Source: Alphaproteobacteria bacterium
Lineage (GTDB): Bacteria; Pseudomonadota; Alphaproteobacteria; UBA828
Assembly (NCBI GenBank): GCA_029937205.1
Contig: JAPYQV010000253.1
Location: forward strand, 1-5,142
Length of the DNA: 5,142 nt
Reading direction: 5' to 3'
Made by a program: the position numbers and the translations under genes. The notes beneath the pieces were generated by a model. It saw nothing but the letters and a program-made list of their open reading frames with translations. It made no database searches and had not been told where the DNA came from. Positions 1 to 5,142 of the stretch are shown in pieces (the stretch's first letter is position 1; every line of letters begins with the position of its first letter).

Positions 1-488
1 GCTGGGACGAGGTGCTGACCGCCGGCGAGCGCGCTGCCGGCGCGACCTTCCCGGGCGACGTGGTGGTGATCGACGACATGTGCGATGTGGTGGCGCCTCT
101 CACCGCCGTCGCCCTCACCAAAGCCGGCGCCAATTCCGTCACCCTGCTCACACGTTGGCCCATGGTCGGCATGGAAACCATCCTCGACGTCTATCTCGAT
201 TGGATCCTGCCCAAACTCTATGAAAGCGGCGTGACCATGCTGAGTGACCATTTCGTCCGCCGCATCGAGGGCGACAAGCTGCACATCTTCAACGTCCATC
301 ACGAAAAGGCCGAGCGCGTGCTCAACGCCGACTGGATCATCATGGCGACCGGACGGCGCTCCGAAACGGCGCTCCTGGCGCCGCTCAAACAACGCGGCAT
401 CAGCGTCGAAGCCATCGGCGACGCCACCGCACCGCGCTCGACCTATGAAGCGGTCTATGAAGGCCACCGCCAAGCGCGAAAATTGTGA
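1..488 (+). CDS. TMADH-like FMN/Fe-S oxidoreductase, C-terminal part (5' truncated by window edge)
   Basis: The reading frame is open from base 3 (Trp-Asp-Glu...) to the TGA at 486-488, giving 161 residues; the true start lies left of the window, so the GTG at 12 is an internal Val. The segment begins in the motif WDEVLTAGERA, then shows a Rossmann-like beta strand (VVVIDD), a helix and a second strand (SVTLLTR), then LSDHFVRRIEGDKLHIFN, WIIMATGRRSE and the terminal IGDATAPRSTYEAVYEGHRQAR. This order matches what I recall of the C-terminal dinucleotide-fold domain of trimethylamine dehydrogenase (LGDHF..RIE, VTGRHSE, IGDAEAPR, GHR.ARE). Family members carry an N-terminal old-yellow-enzyme TIM barrel with FMN and a 4Fe-4S cluster, not visible here. 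They perform oxidative N-demethylation or enoate reduction; 2,4-dienoyl-CoA reductase, dimethylamine, histamine or N-methylproline (stachydrine pathway) enzymes are alternatives. The glycine-rich GxGxxG motif is absent from the visible Rossmann strand, as in TMADH. The gene probably belongs with hyuA, 72 bases downstream. Family certain, substrate unknown. Confidence 0.88.
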   Translation, partial: WDEVLTAGERAAGATFPGDVVVIDDMCDVVAPLTAVALTKAGANSVTLLTRWPMVGMETILDVYLDWILPKLYESGVTMLSDHFVRRIEGDKLHIFNVHHEKAERVLNADWIIMATGRRSETALLAPLKQRGISVEAIGDATAPRSTYEAVYEGHRQARKL

Positions 489-495
489 CGGTTGC

Positions 496-501
496 TTGAC
501 A
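496..501 (+). promoter_or_regulatory. Possible -35 box (TTGACA) upstream of hyuA
   Basis: A perfect TTGACA hexamer, preceded by GC, lies just after the upstream stop codon and 59 bases before the hyuA start. At the ideal 17-base spacing the -10 position (519-524) reads CACCCT, a poor match to TATAAT, so a standard housekeeping promoter is only weakly supported. A promoter needing an activator, or chance, are both possible. If real, it would let hyuAB be transcribed separately from the flavoprotein gene. Confidence 0.25.
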
Positions 502-508
502 CGGCGGG

Positions 509-523
509 GGGTGGCTTTCACCC
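509..523. repeat. Short inverted repeat (GGGTG-5-CACCC) in the 5' region of hyuA
   Basis: GGGTG at 509-513 and CACCC at 519-523 are perfect complements around a five-base loop (GCTTT); a G-T wobble pair (508 with 524) could extend the stem to six. It is not followed by a T run, so it is not an intrinsic terminator for the upstream gene. It overlaps the expected -10 position of the TTGACA box, so it could be an operator half-site pair or a leader RNA hairpin upstream of the ribosome binding site. The stem is short enough to arise by chance in GC-rich DNA. Confidence 0.3.
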
Positions 524-548
524 TGAGTGACAACAAAAAGACAAAAAC

Positions 549-554
549 AGGGAG
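549..554 (+). promoter_or_regulatory. Ribosome binding site of hyuA (AGGGAG)
   Basis: AGGGAG is followed by six bases (AGCCAG) and then the ATG at 561, which is near-ideal spacing. The preceding stretch (531-548) is A-rich and probably unstructured, favouring initiation. This fixes the hyuA start, which also agrees with the N-terminal position of the DTGGTFTD motif. Confidence 0.85.
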
Positions 555-560
555 AGCCAG

Positions 561-2642
561 ATGAGCTACCGCATCACCGTCGACACCGGCGGCACCTTTA
601 CCGACATGGTGGTGGCGTCCGATAGCGGCGAACAGGTCATCGGCAAGGCGCCGACCACGCCGGAGCGAATTTTCAACGGCATGCAGGACGCCCTCGAAGC
701 GGCGGCGGGCGAGCTCGGCGTGACACCCGATCAGTTGCTGGCGGAAACCAGCATTCTGATTTACGGCACGACACGCGCGACCAACGCCATCGTGCAAAAG
801 AAGGTCGCCAAGACCGCCTTTCTCACCACCGAGGGCTTCCCCGATACGTTGGTGCTGAAGGAAGGCGGCAAGCACGGGCCACATGATTTCACCCAGGAAT
901 TTCCCGATCCCTATATTCCGCAGAAATACACTTTCGAAATTCCCGAGCGCATGGATTCGGAAGGCGGCGTGCGCAAGCCGCTCGATACGGCTGCGACGCG
1001 CGACATTTTGATCCGCCTGAAAGCGCAAAAATTTGAGGCGGTTGCGGTATGCTTGCTGTGGTCGATCATCAATCCCGATCATGAGCGCGCCGTCGGCGAG
1101 ATGATCGCGGAAATGCTGCCCGGTGTGCCCTACACGCTGTCCCATGAATTGGTGCCGATCATCCGTGAATACCGCCGCGCCTCGGCGACCGCCATCGACG
1201 CCTCGCTGAAGCCGCTCATGCAAGAACATCTGCGCCAGATGGAAAGCGACCTGCGCGGCGCCGGCTATGATGGCGAAATCCTCGTCTCGACCGCCGTCGG
1301 CGGTTGCATGCATGTCGAGGAGCTGGCCGAGCGGCCGATTCACACGGTCAAATCCGGCCCGGCCATGGCGCCGGTGGCCGGGCTCAACTATGCCCGCATC
1401 GAGAATTTCGGCTCTGATGTGATTATTTGCGACACCGGCGGCACCACGTTCGATGTCGGCCTGGTGCGCGACGGCGAAGTCAAATTTACCCGCGATACTT
1501 GGATCGGCCCGCAATGGACCGGCGACATTCTCGCCATCTCCTCGGTCGATGTGCGCTCGATCGGCGCCGGCGGCGGTTCGATCGCCTGGATCGATCCGGG
1601 CGGCCTGCTGCGTGTCGGCCCGCACAGCGCAGGTGCTGTGCCCGGCCCGGCGTGCTACGGCGCCGGCGGCGATCAGCCGACCGTGACCGACGCCGCCCTG
1701 GCGCTGGGCTATCTCGACGCCAAATATTTCCTCGGCGGGCGCATGGCGCTCGATGTGAAAGCGGCCGAACGTGTCATCCAGACCATCGCCGAGGGCATCG
1801 GCGCCAGCATCGAGGAAGCCGCCTTCGCGATCATGAGTCTGGCGAGCGAATATATGATCAAGGCGATTCACGACATTACCGTGACCGAAGGCTTCAACCC
1901 GACAGAAAGCGCGCTTGTCGCCGGCGGCGGCGCTGCCGGACTCAACATCATGACGATTGCCGATGAGCTTGGCTGCAAGCGCGTGATCCTGCCCAAGACG
2001 GCGAGCGCGCTCTCGGCCTGCGGCATGCAATTCTCCGACATCATCACCGAGCACAGCGCCAGCAAGGTGACGCTGAGCGGCAATTTCAATTTTGACGGCG
2101 TCAACGAAGCGCTGCAATCGATTGATGATGAACTTGGGCGTTTCATCAAATTGCTCGAAAGCCGGGGGCTGGAAGATTCGAGCATCGAATATTTTCTGGA
2201 GGCGCGTTACCTGTTCCAGGTCTGGGAGCTCGATGTACCGATCAGCATCAAACGCTTTCGCGGGCCGGAAGATGTCGATGCCCTGGTCGCCGCCTTTCAC
2301 GACGTGCATGAGCGCGTCTTCGCCGTGCGCGATGTGGAGAGCCAGGTCGAATGCCTCAACTGGAAAGGCCGTGCAAGGGTCCGCCTCGCCCATCCGCCGG
2401 AAATTAATACGCCAACCACGGCGACCGGCGACAACAAGCCGATAGCGACACGACCCGCCTATTTCGGCCCCGCCGGGAGAATCGAGACACCGATCTACCA
2501 CGGCCATGAGCTCAGCCCCGGCGCGCATATTCTCGGCCCGGCGATCATCGAAGAGCCGACCACCACCCTGGTGGTCAATCCCGGGATGTCGGCGCGCCTC
2601 AGCGACGCCGGCAACTACCTGCTCGAAACCGAAGCGAATTGA
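561..2642 (+). CDS. hyuA: HyuA-type subunit, hydantoinase/oxoprolinase/acetone carboxylase superfamily
   Basis: This 693-residue protein is the ATP-binding subunit of a two-part enzyme; HyuA proteins are usually about 680-720 residues, so it is full length. The N-terminal hydantoinase domain opens with the actin/ASKHA-type phosphate loop DTGGTFTD (residues 8-15) and has YGTTRATNAI near residues 68-77. The central domain carries HTVKSGPA (261-268), a second phosphate loop DTGGTTFD (291-298), the glycine loop IGAGGGSIA (334-342), GPHSAGAVPGPACYG (353-367) and VAGGGAAG (453-460). A C-terminal domain follows SALSACGMQFSD. The family couples ATP hydrolysis to activation of a carbonyl oxygen, either for ring opening of hydantoins, 5-oxoproline or caprolactam, or for carboxylation of acetone or acetophenone. 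After the N-terminal lobe, residues 99-105 read LKEGGKH where classical N-methylhydantoinases, as I recall, have an EIGRQ-like segment; this favours the acetone/acetophenone carboxylase-like branch, but it is an inference. The protein is cytoplasmic, with no signal peptide. hyuB follows within 15 bases, so the two are cotranscribed. The symbol names the family, not a proven substrate. Confidence 0.95.
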   Translation: MSYRITVDTGGTFTDMVVASDSGEQVIGKAPTTPERIFNGMQDALEAAAGELGVTPDQLLAETSILIYGTTRATNAIVQKKVAKTAFLTTEGFPDTLVLKEGGKHGPHDFTQEFPDPYIPQKYTFEIPERMDSEGGVRKPLDTAATRDILIRLKAQKFEAVAVCLLWSIINPDHERAVGEMIAEMLPGVPYTLSHELVPIIREYRRASATAIDASLKPLMQEHLRQMESDLRGAGYDGEILVSTAVGGCMHVEELAERPIHTVKSGPAMAPVAGLNYARIENFGSDVIICDTGGTTFDVGLVRDGEVKFTRDTWIGPQWTGDILAISSVDVRSIGAGGGSIAWIDPGGLLRVGPHSAGAVPGPACYGAGGDQPTVTDAALALGYLDAKYFLGGRMALDVKAAERVIQTIAEGIGASIEEAAFAIMSLASEYMIKAIHDITVTEGFNPTESALVAGGGAAGLNIMTIADELGCKRVILPKTASALSACGMQFSDIITEHSASKVTLSGNFNFDGVNEALQSIDDELGRFIKLLESRGLEDSSIEYFLEARYLFQVWELDVPISIKRFRGPEDVDALVAAFHDVHERVFAVRDVESQVECLNWKGRARVRLAHPPEINTPTTATGDNKPIATRPAYFGPAGRIETPIYHGHELSPGAHILGPAIIEEPTTTLVVNPGMSARLSDAGNYLLETEAN

Positions 2643-2645
2643 GTG

Positions 2646-2650
2646 AAGGA
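2646..2650 (+). promoter_or_regulatory. Ribosome binding site deciding the hyuB start (AAGGA)
   Basis: AAGGA lies seven bases before the ATG at 2658. An in-frame GTG at 2643 abuts the hyuA stop codon, but starting there would place this Shine-Dalgarno sequence inside the gene and leave only the end of hyuA as its binding site. ATG 2658 is therefore preferred. The site directly follows the hyuA TGA (2640-2642), so ribosomes ending on hyuA can re-initiate on hyuB, helping to balance the two subunits. Confidence 0.75.
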
Positions 2651-2657
2651 CAAAATC

Positions 2658-4448
2658 ATGACAGCGACCAGCAAACCAAGCGCATCCCAACTCGATTCCG
2701 TATTGATTTCTATTTTATCCAACCGGCTCGACGGCATCGTGCGTGAAATGTCGAACACACTCCTGCGCGCGGCGCGCTCGGCGGTCATCGCGGCGGCACG
2801 CGATTTCTCCTGCGCCATTTGCACCGCCGACAACCGTTTGCTGTCCGCTGCCGAGGGCCTGCCGGTGCATATTTTCGGCTCGCATATGCAAACCCAATCG
2901 ATGTGCGACCTGCATGACGATCTCGCCGAGGGCGACGCTTTCCTGCACAATGATTGCTATCTCGGCAACACCCACTCGGCCGATCTGACGGTGCTGGTGC
3001 CGGTCTTCATCGACGGCGAGCACATGTTCACCGCCTGCGCCAAGGCGCATCAGGCCGATATCGGTAACTCCATTCCCTCGACCTATCACGCCGCCGCGCG
3101 CGACGTATATGAGGAAGGCGCGATGGTCTTCCCCTGCGTCCGGGTGCAGGCAAATTATGAAATGAACGGCGACATCATCCGCATGTGCCGCCGGCGCATC
3201 CGCGTGCCGGAGCAATGGTATGGCGATTTTCTCGCCACCCTCGGCTCGGCCCGCATCGCCGAACGGCGGCTCAAGGAACTGTGCGCCAAATACGGCAAGG
3301 ATCAAATCAAGCAGTTCATCGAAGAGTGGTTCGATTATTCCGAGCGCCTTATGGTGCAGACCATTCGCCAGCTGCCCAAGGCCAAGATCGTCAATGAGGG
3401 GGCGCACGATCCGTTCGAGCCGATCCTGCCCGACGGCATCCCGATCAAGGTCGAGCTCACCCTCGACCCCGACAACGCGATGATCGAAATCGATCTCCGC
3501 GACAATATCGATTGCGTCGATTGCGGCCTCAATCAGTCCGAGGCCTGCGCCATCAACAATGTGGTCGCCGGTGTGTTCCACAGCCTGGAGGGCGATTTGC
3601 CGCACAATGCCGGCTCGTTCCGCCGCATCAAAGTGCATCTCCGCGACGGCTGCGTGGTCGGCCGCCCAAGCTTTCCCCACAGCGCCTCCATGGCGACCAC
3701 CAATGTCGCCGACCGACTGGTCAATCTCACCCAATCCGCTTTCGCCCAGTTGGGCGACGGCCACGGCCTGGCCGAAGGCGGCAGTGCCATGGCGGCGGGT
3801 TTCGCGGTTATCTCCGGCAATGATTTCAGGCGGGGTGGCGAACCCTATATCAACCAGCTCATGACCGCGGTGAATGGCGGACCTGCCAGCCCGCAAGCCG
3901 ACGGCTGGGTGACCTACGGCCTGCCCGTGGTCGCCGGCCTGATGTACCGCGACAGCATCGAACTCGACGAAATCAAGCACCCCATTCACATTGACAGCAT
4001 TCGCCTGATGGCCGCCAGCGGCGGTGCCGGGCGCCTGCGCGGCGCACCGGCCACGGAGGTGATTTACGGTCCGCGCGTCGACCCGATGACGGTCATCATT
4101 CCCTCCGATTGCCAGATCAACCCGGCACGCGGCGTGCGCGGCGGGCTTGATGGGGCGCCGGCGGCGCAGTGGAAAGTGAGCGCCAATGGCGACGAAACCA
4201 AATTGCCCAACGTGGTGCAGTTCGAATTGCAGGCGGGCGAATTCGTGCGCGGCTTCGAGGCCGGCGGCGGCGGCTATGGCAGCCCGCTCGAGCGCGAGCC
4301 CGCGCGGGTGCTAAAGGATGTCGAGCGGCGCTGGGAAACCATCGAGCGCGCGCGGGATATCTATGGCGTGGTGTTAAGCGGCAGCGCAGAGAATGACGAT
4401 CTCGCCATCGATGTGGCGGCGACAGAAGCGGCGCGCACGAACGCCTAA
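2658..4448 (+). CDS. hyuB: HyuB-type subunit, hydantoinase/oxoprolinase/acetone carboxylase superfamily
   Basis: This 596-residue protein from ATG 2658 (601 from GTG 2643) is the HyuB partner of the preceding gene; the family is typically 520-600 residues. Recognisable blocks run in order: DFSCAICTADNRLL near residue 50; HNDCYLGNTHSAD (97-109); PVFIDGEHMF; KAHQADIGNSIPST with H131 and D134; a central region with INNVVAGVFHSLEG and PHNAGSFRRI; and the C-terminal signature FEAGGGGYGSPLERE with G536-G541 around Tyr540, followed by a helix ending in YGVVL. The two HxxD pairs (H106/D109 and H131/D134) are the likely divalent-metal ligands of this family. The common HyuB form is NDPYxGGxH; here it reads NDCYxGNTH, a variant that may mark a subfamily. 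With HyuA it should form a cytoplasmic ATP-dependent complex. In 5-oxoprolinase the two halves are fused; here they are separate. The TAA stop overlaps the stop of the opposing osmC-like gene by four bases, leaving no room for a terminator between them. Substrate not determinable. Confidence 0.94.
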   Translation: MTATSKPSASQLDSVLISILSNRLDGIVREMSNTLLRAARSAVIAAARDFSCAICTADNRLLSAAEGLPVHIFGSHMQTQSMCDLHDDLAEGDAFLHNDCYLGNTHSADLTVLVPVFIDGEHMFTACAKAHQADIGNSIPSTYHAAARDVYEEGAMVFPCVRVQANYEMNGDIIRMCRRRIRVPEQWYGDFLATLGSARIAERRLKELCAKYGKDQIKQFIEEWFDYSERLMVQTIRQLPKAKIVNEGAHDPFEPILPDGIPIKVELTLDPDNAMIEIDLRDNIDCVDCGLNQSEACAINNVVAGVFHSLEGDLPHNAGSFRRIKVHLRDGCVVGRPSFPHSASMATTNVADRLVNLTQSAFAQLGDGHGLAEGGSAMAAGFAVISGNDFRRGGEPYINQLMTAVNGGPASPQADGWVTYGLPVVAGLMYRDSIELDEIKHPIHIDSIRLMAASGGAGRLRGAPATEVIYGPRVDPMTVIIPSDCQINPARGVRGGLDGAPAAQWKVSANGDETKLPNVVQFELQAGEFVRGFEAGGGGYGSPLEREPARVLKDVERRWETIERARDIYGVVLSGSAENDDLAIDVAATEAARTNA

Positions 4449-4906
4449 ATCTTCGTCACGTTCCAGGTCGAGGCGATGTTGCAGCCGGCCTGGGTGAAGA
4501 TCACCGTCACCGGGCAGCGCAGGTAAAGATCAGACTGCAACTGCGCCAACTGCGTGTCGTTGGCGTCGCTCGATACATTCACGGTCAAGTTGATTTTGGG
4601 AAACGGCAAAGTGGTCGGCGTCTGGGTCGAGACGCCATTGGTGTCGAACTCGGCATCGAGCGCCATCGACATATCGTCGAGCCGGATGCCCATTTCATCG
4701 GCGATCAAGTGGGAAATCACATTCAAACAGGCGAGATAGGACGACAGCATGGTCTCAAGCGGCGTCGCCGCCGCATCCGTGCCGCCACGAATTTCCGGTT
4801 CATCGATCACCACCGTATGATGGCGCGCCGACGCATCGGTGCGCGAATGGGTGGGACATTCCGCCGTGAGTTTGAAATGATGGCTGGCCGGCATATCGAA
4901 CGTCAT
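4445..4906 (-). CDS. OsmC/Ohr-family protein (probable thiol peroxidase)
   Basis: This 153-residue protein runs on the minus strand from ATG (4906-4904) to TAG (4447-4445), close to the usual 140-150 residues of OsmC/Ohr proteins. The family motif PLETMLSSYLACLN places Glu51 nine residues before Cys60, and LYLRCPVTVIFTQAG supplies Cys131. These match the peroxidatic and resolving cysteine pair (about positions 60 and 125) with which OsmC and Ohr reduce organic hydroperoxides. Cys17 and Cys142 are additional. The beta-rich first half, long helix around Cys60 and second beta sheet (KINLTVNVSS) fit the fold. There is no signal peptide or membrane segment, so it should be cytoplasmic. Some OsmC-like proteins have no known peroxidase role, so activity is inferred. 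The frame stays open upstream to 5092, but an AGGGGAG ribosome site fixes the start at 4906. It converges on hyuB with a four-base overlap and diverges from the HpaB-type gene across 55 bases. Confidence 0.9.
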   Translation of the reverse strand: MTFDMPASHHFKLTAECPTHSRTDASARHHTVVIDEPEIRGGTDAAATPLETMLSSYLACLNVISHLIADEMGIRLDDMSMALDAEFDTNGVSTQTPTTLPFPKINLTVNVSSDANDTQLAQLQSDLYLRCPVTVIFTQAGCNIASTWNVTKI

Positions 4907-4912
4907 TTCTGT

Positions 4913-4919
4913 CTCCCCT
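4913..4919 (-). promoter_or_regulatory. Ribosome binding site deciding the osmC-like start (AGGGGAG)
   Basis: Read on the minus strand, AGGGGAG is followed by six bases and the ATG at 4906. This strong site rules out the longer reading frame that stays open to 5092, which would run antisense through the start of the HpaB-type gene and would add residues not expected in an OsmC protein. Confidence 0.85.
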
Positions 4920-4948
4920 GTGCACGGAACAAAGCAGCGGCCAAGAGA

Positions 4949-4953
4949 AAGGA
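4949..4953 (+). promoter_or_regulatory. Ribosome binding site of the hpaB-like gene (AAGGA)
   Basis: AAGGA within GAGAAAGGA lies eight bases before the ATG at 4962 and fourteen before the in-frame ATG at 4968. The spacing favours 4962 as the start, giving an N-terminus Met-Leu-Met-Asn; the conserved part of the protein begins just after, so homology alone cannot separate the two. Confidence 0.7.
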
Positions 4954-4961
4954 ACACCCAG

Positions 4962-5142
4962 ATGTTGATGAACGGTGAGGAATATCTCGAAAGCCTGCGC
5001 GATGGACGCACCATCCGTATCGGCAGCGAAACTGTGCATGACGTTACCAGCCATCCGGCGTTCCGCAACGCCGCGCGCTCCTTCGCCCGCATCTGGGACG
5101 CGCGTCACGAAAGTGAATACTGCGATGCACTCTCCGTCGAAG
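4962..5142 (+). CDS. HpaB-family flavin monooxygenase, N-terminal part (3' truncated by window edge)
   Basis: From ATG 4962 the frame stays open to the right edge, giving 60 residues plus one base. The sequence NGEEYLESLRDGRTIRIGSE (residues 4-23), followed by VHDVTSHPAFRNAARSFARIWD (25-46), is the N-terminal signature of the 4-hydroxyphenylacetate 3-hydroxylase family. As I recall it, E. coli HpaB has the near-identical blocks GEEYLKSLQDGR and VKDVTTHPAFRNAA. Full-length members are about 480-520 residues, so roughly 12% is visible. Family enzymes use reduced FAD supplied by a separate reductase (HpaC type) to hydroxylate phenols. The related 4-hydroxybutyryl-CoA dehydratase shares the fold but contains an iron-sulfur cluster; its ligands would lie beyond this window. 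The gene is divergent from the osmC-like gene and in the same direction as hyuAB, so it may begin a second transcription unit of the same catabolic cluster. Family assignment is good; substrate is unknown. Confidence 0.88.
   Translation, partial: MLMNGEEYLESLRDGRTIRIGSETVHDVTSHPAFRNAARSFARIWDARHESEYCDALSVE

Larger units (their letters stand above)
4907..4961. promoter_or_regulatory. Divergent 55-base spacer between osmC-like and hpaB-like genes
   Basis: The spacer separates two divergent start codons and holds both ribosome binding sites, leaving about 30 bases free of them. I find no convincing -35/-10 pair on either strand; a TTGAAA at 4872-4877, inside the osmC-like gene, has only weak TAT-like hexamers near 4892-4899. 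At least one promoter must therefore overlap the neighbouring coding region, or lie further off. A six-base palindrome GTGCAC (4920-4925) is too short to call an operator. Confidence 0.4.

Noticed and set aside
12..14. GTG at base 12 as the start of the first gene
   Set aside because: The frame is open to the window edge and the residues before it (Trp-Asp-Glu) belong to the conserved WDEVL motif, so the gene begins upstream.
1427..1966. Overlapping plus-strand frame of 179 codons inside hyuA
   Set aside because: It is an arginine-rich shadow of the hyuA frame through its glycine-rich loops, with no independent evidence of coding.
2715..3989. Long open frame of 424 codons antisense to hyuB
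   Set aside because: It lies wholly opposite a clearly conserved HyuB protein and is a product of GC-rich codon bias. Its translation resembles no family I recognise and I see no convincing ribosome site.
4493..4505. GGTGA-AGA-TCACC hairpin near the convergent stop codons as a terminator
   Set aside because: It lies inside the osmC-like coding region, has only a three-base loop and has no T run on either side.
4907..5092. N-terminal extension of the osmC-like protein to base 5092 (215 residues)
   Set aside because: It would exceed the family length, run antisense through the HpaB-type start, and ignore the strong AGGGGAG site before the ATG at 4906.
1..5142. Search for CRISPR arrays, tRNAs, insertion sequences and long repeats
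   Set aside because: No regularly spaced repeats, tRNA-like cloverleaf, transposase or terminal inverted repeats were seen by eye; nearly all bases are in conserved genes.

Overview
The window is GC-rich (by eye about 60%), compact coding DNA with Shine-Dalgarno-led genes and no intergenic gap longer than 72 bases. It looks like a chromosomal catabolic cluster from a proteobacterium. An alphaproteobacterium is my best guess from base composition, gene style and gene content, but nothing in the window (no rRNA, no phylogenetic marker) proves it.

Layout: (1) 1-488, plus strand: the C-terminal 161 residues of a large flavoprotein of the trimethylamine dehydrogenase / 2,4-dienoyl-CoA reductase type, cut by the left edge. 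(2) 489-560: a 72-base gap with a TTGACA box, a GGGTG/CACCC inverted repeat and a strong ribosome binding site. (3) 561-2642, plus: hyuA-type ATP-dependent subunit of the hydantoinase/oxoprolinase/acetone carboxylase superfamily. (4) 2658-4448, plus: its hyuB-type partner, 15 bases downstream. (5) 4445-4906, minus: an OsmC/Ohr-family protein, convergent with hyuB, the two stop codons overlapping by 4 bases. (6) 4907-4961: a 55-base divergent spacer carrying both ribosome binding sites. (7) 4962 to the right edge, plus: the first 60 residues of a 4-hydroxyphenylacetate 3-hydroxylase (HpaB)-family flavin enzyme.

How the genes may work together: HyuA and HyuB almost certainly form one ATP-consuming enzyme that acts on a cyclic amide or carboxylates a ketone-like substrate. 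Local sequence in HyuA leans towards the carboxylase-like branch. A TMADH-like flavoprotein upstream (oxidative N-demethylation or enoate reduction) and an HpaB-like oxygenase downstream suggest stepwise breakdown of an N-methylated, heterocyclic or aromatic compound. The substrate cannot be read from the sequence. The OsmC-like protein on the opposite strand, with both family cysteines kept, could detoxify hydroperoxides made by the flavin enzymes. No mobile element, CRISPR array, tRNA or clear new system is visible; the unusual aspects are the gene combination and the tight packing around osmC.
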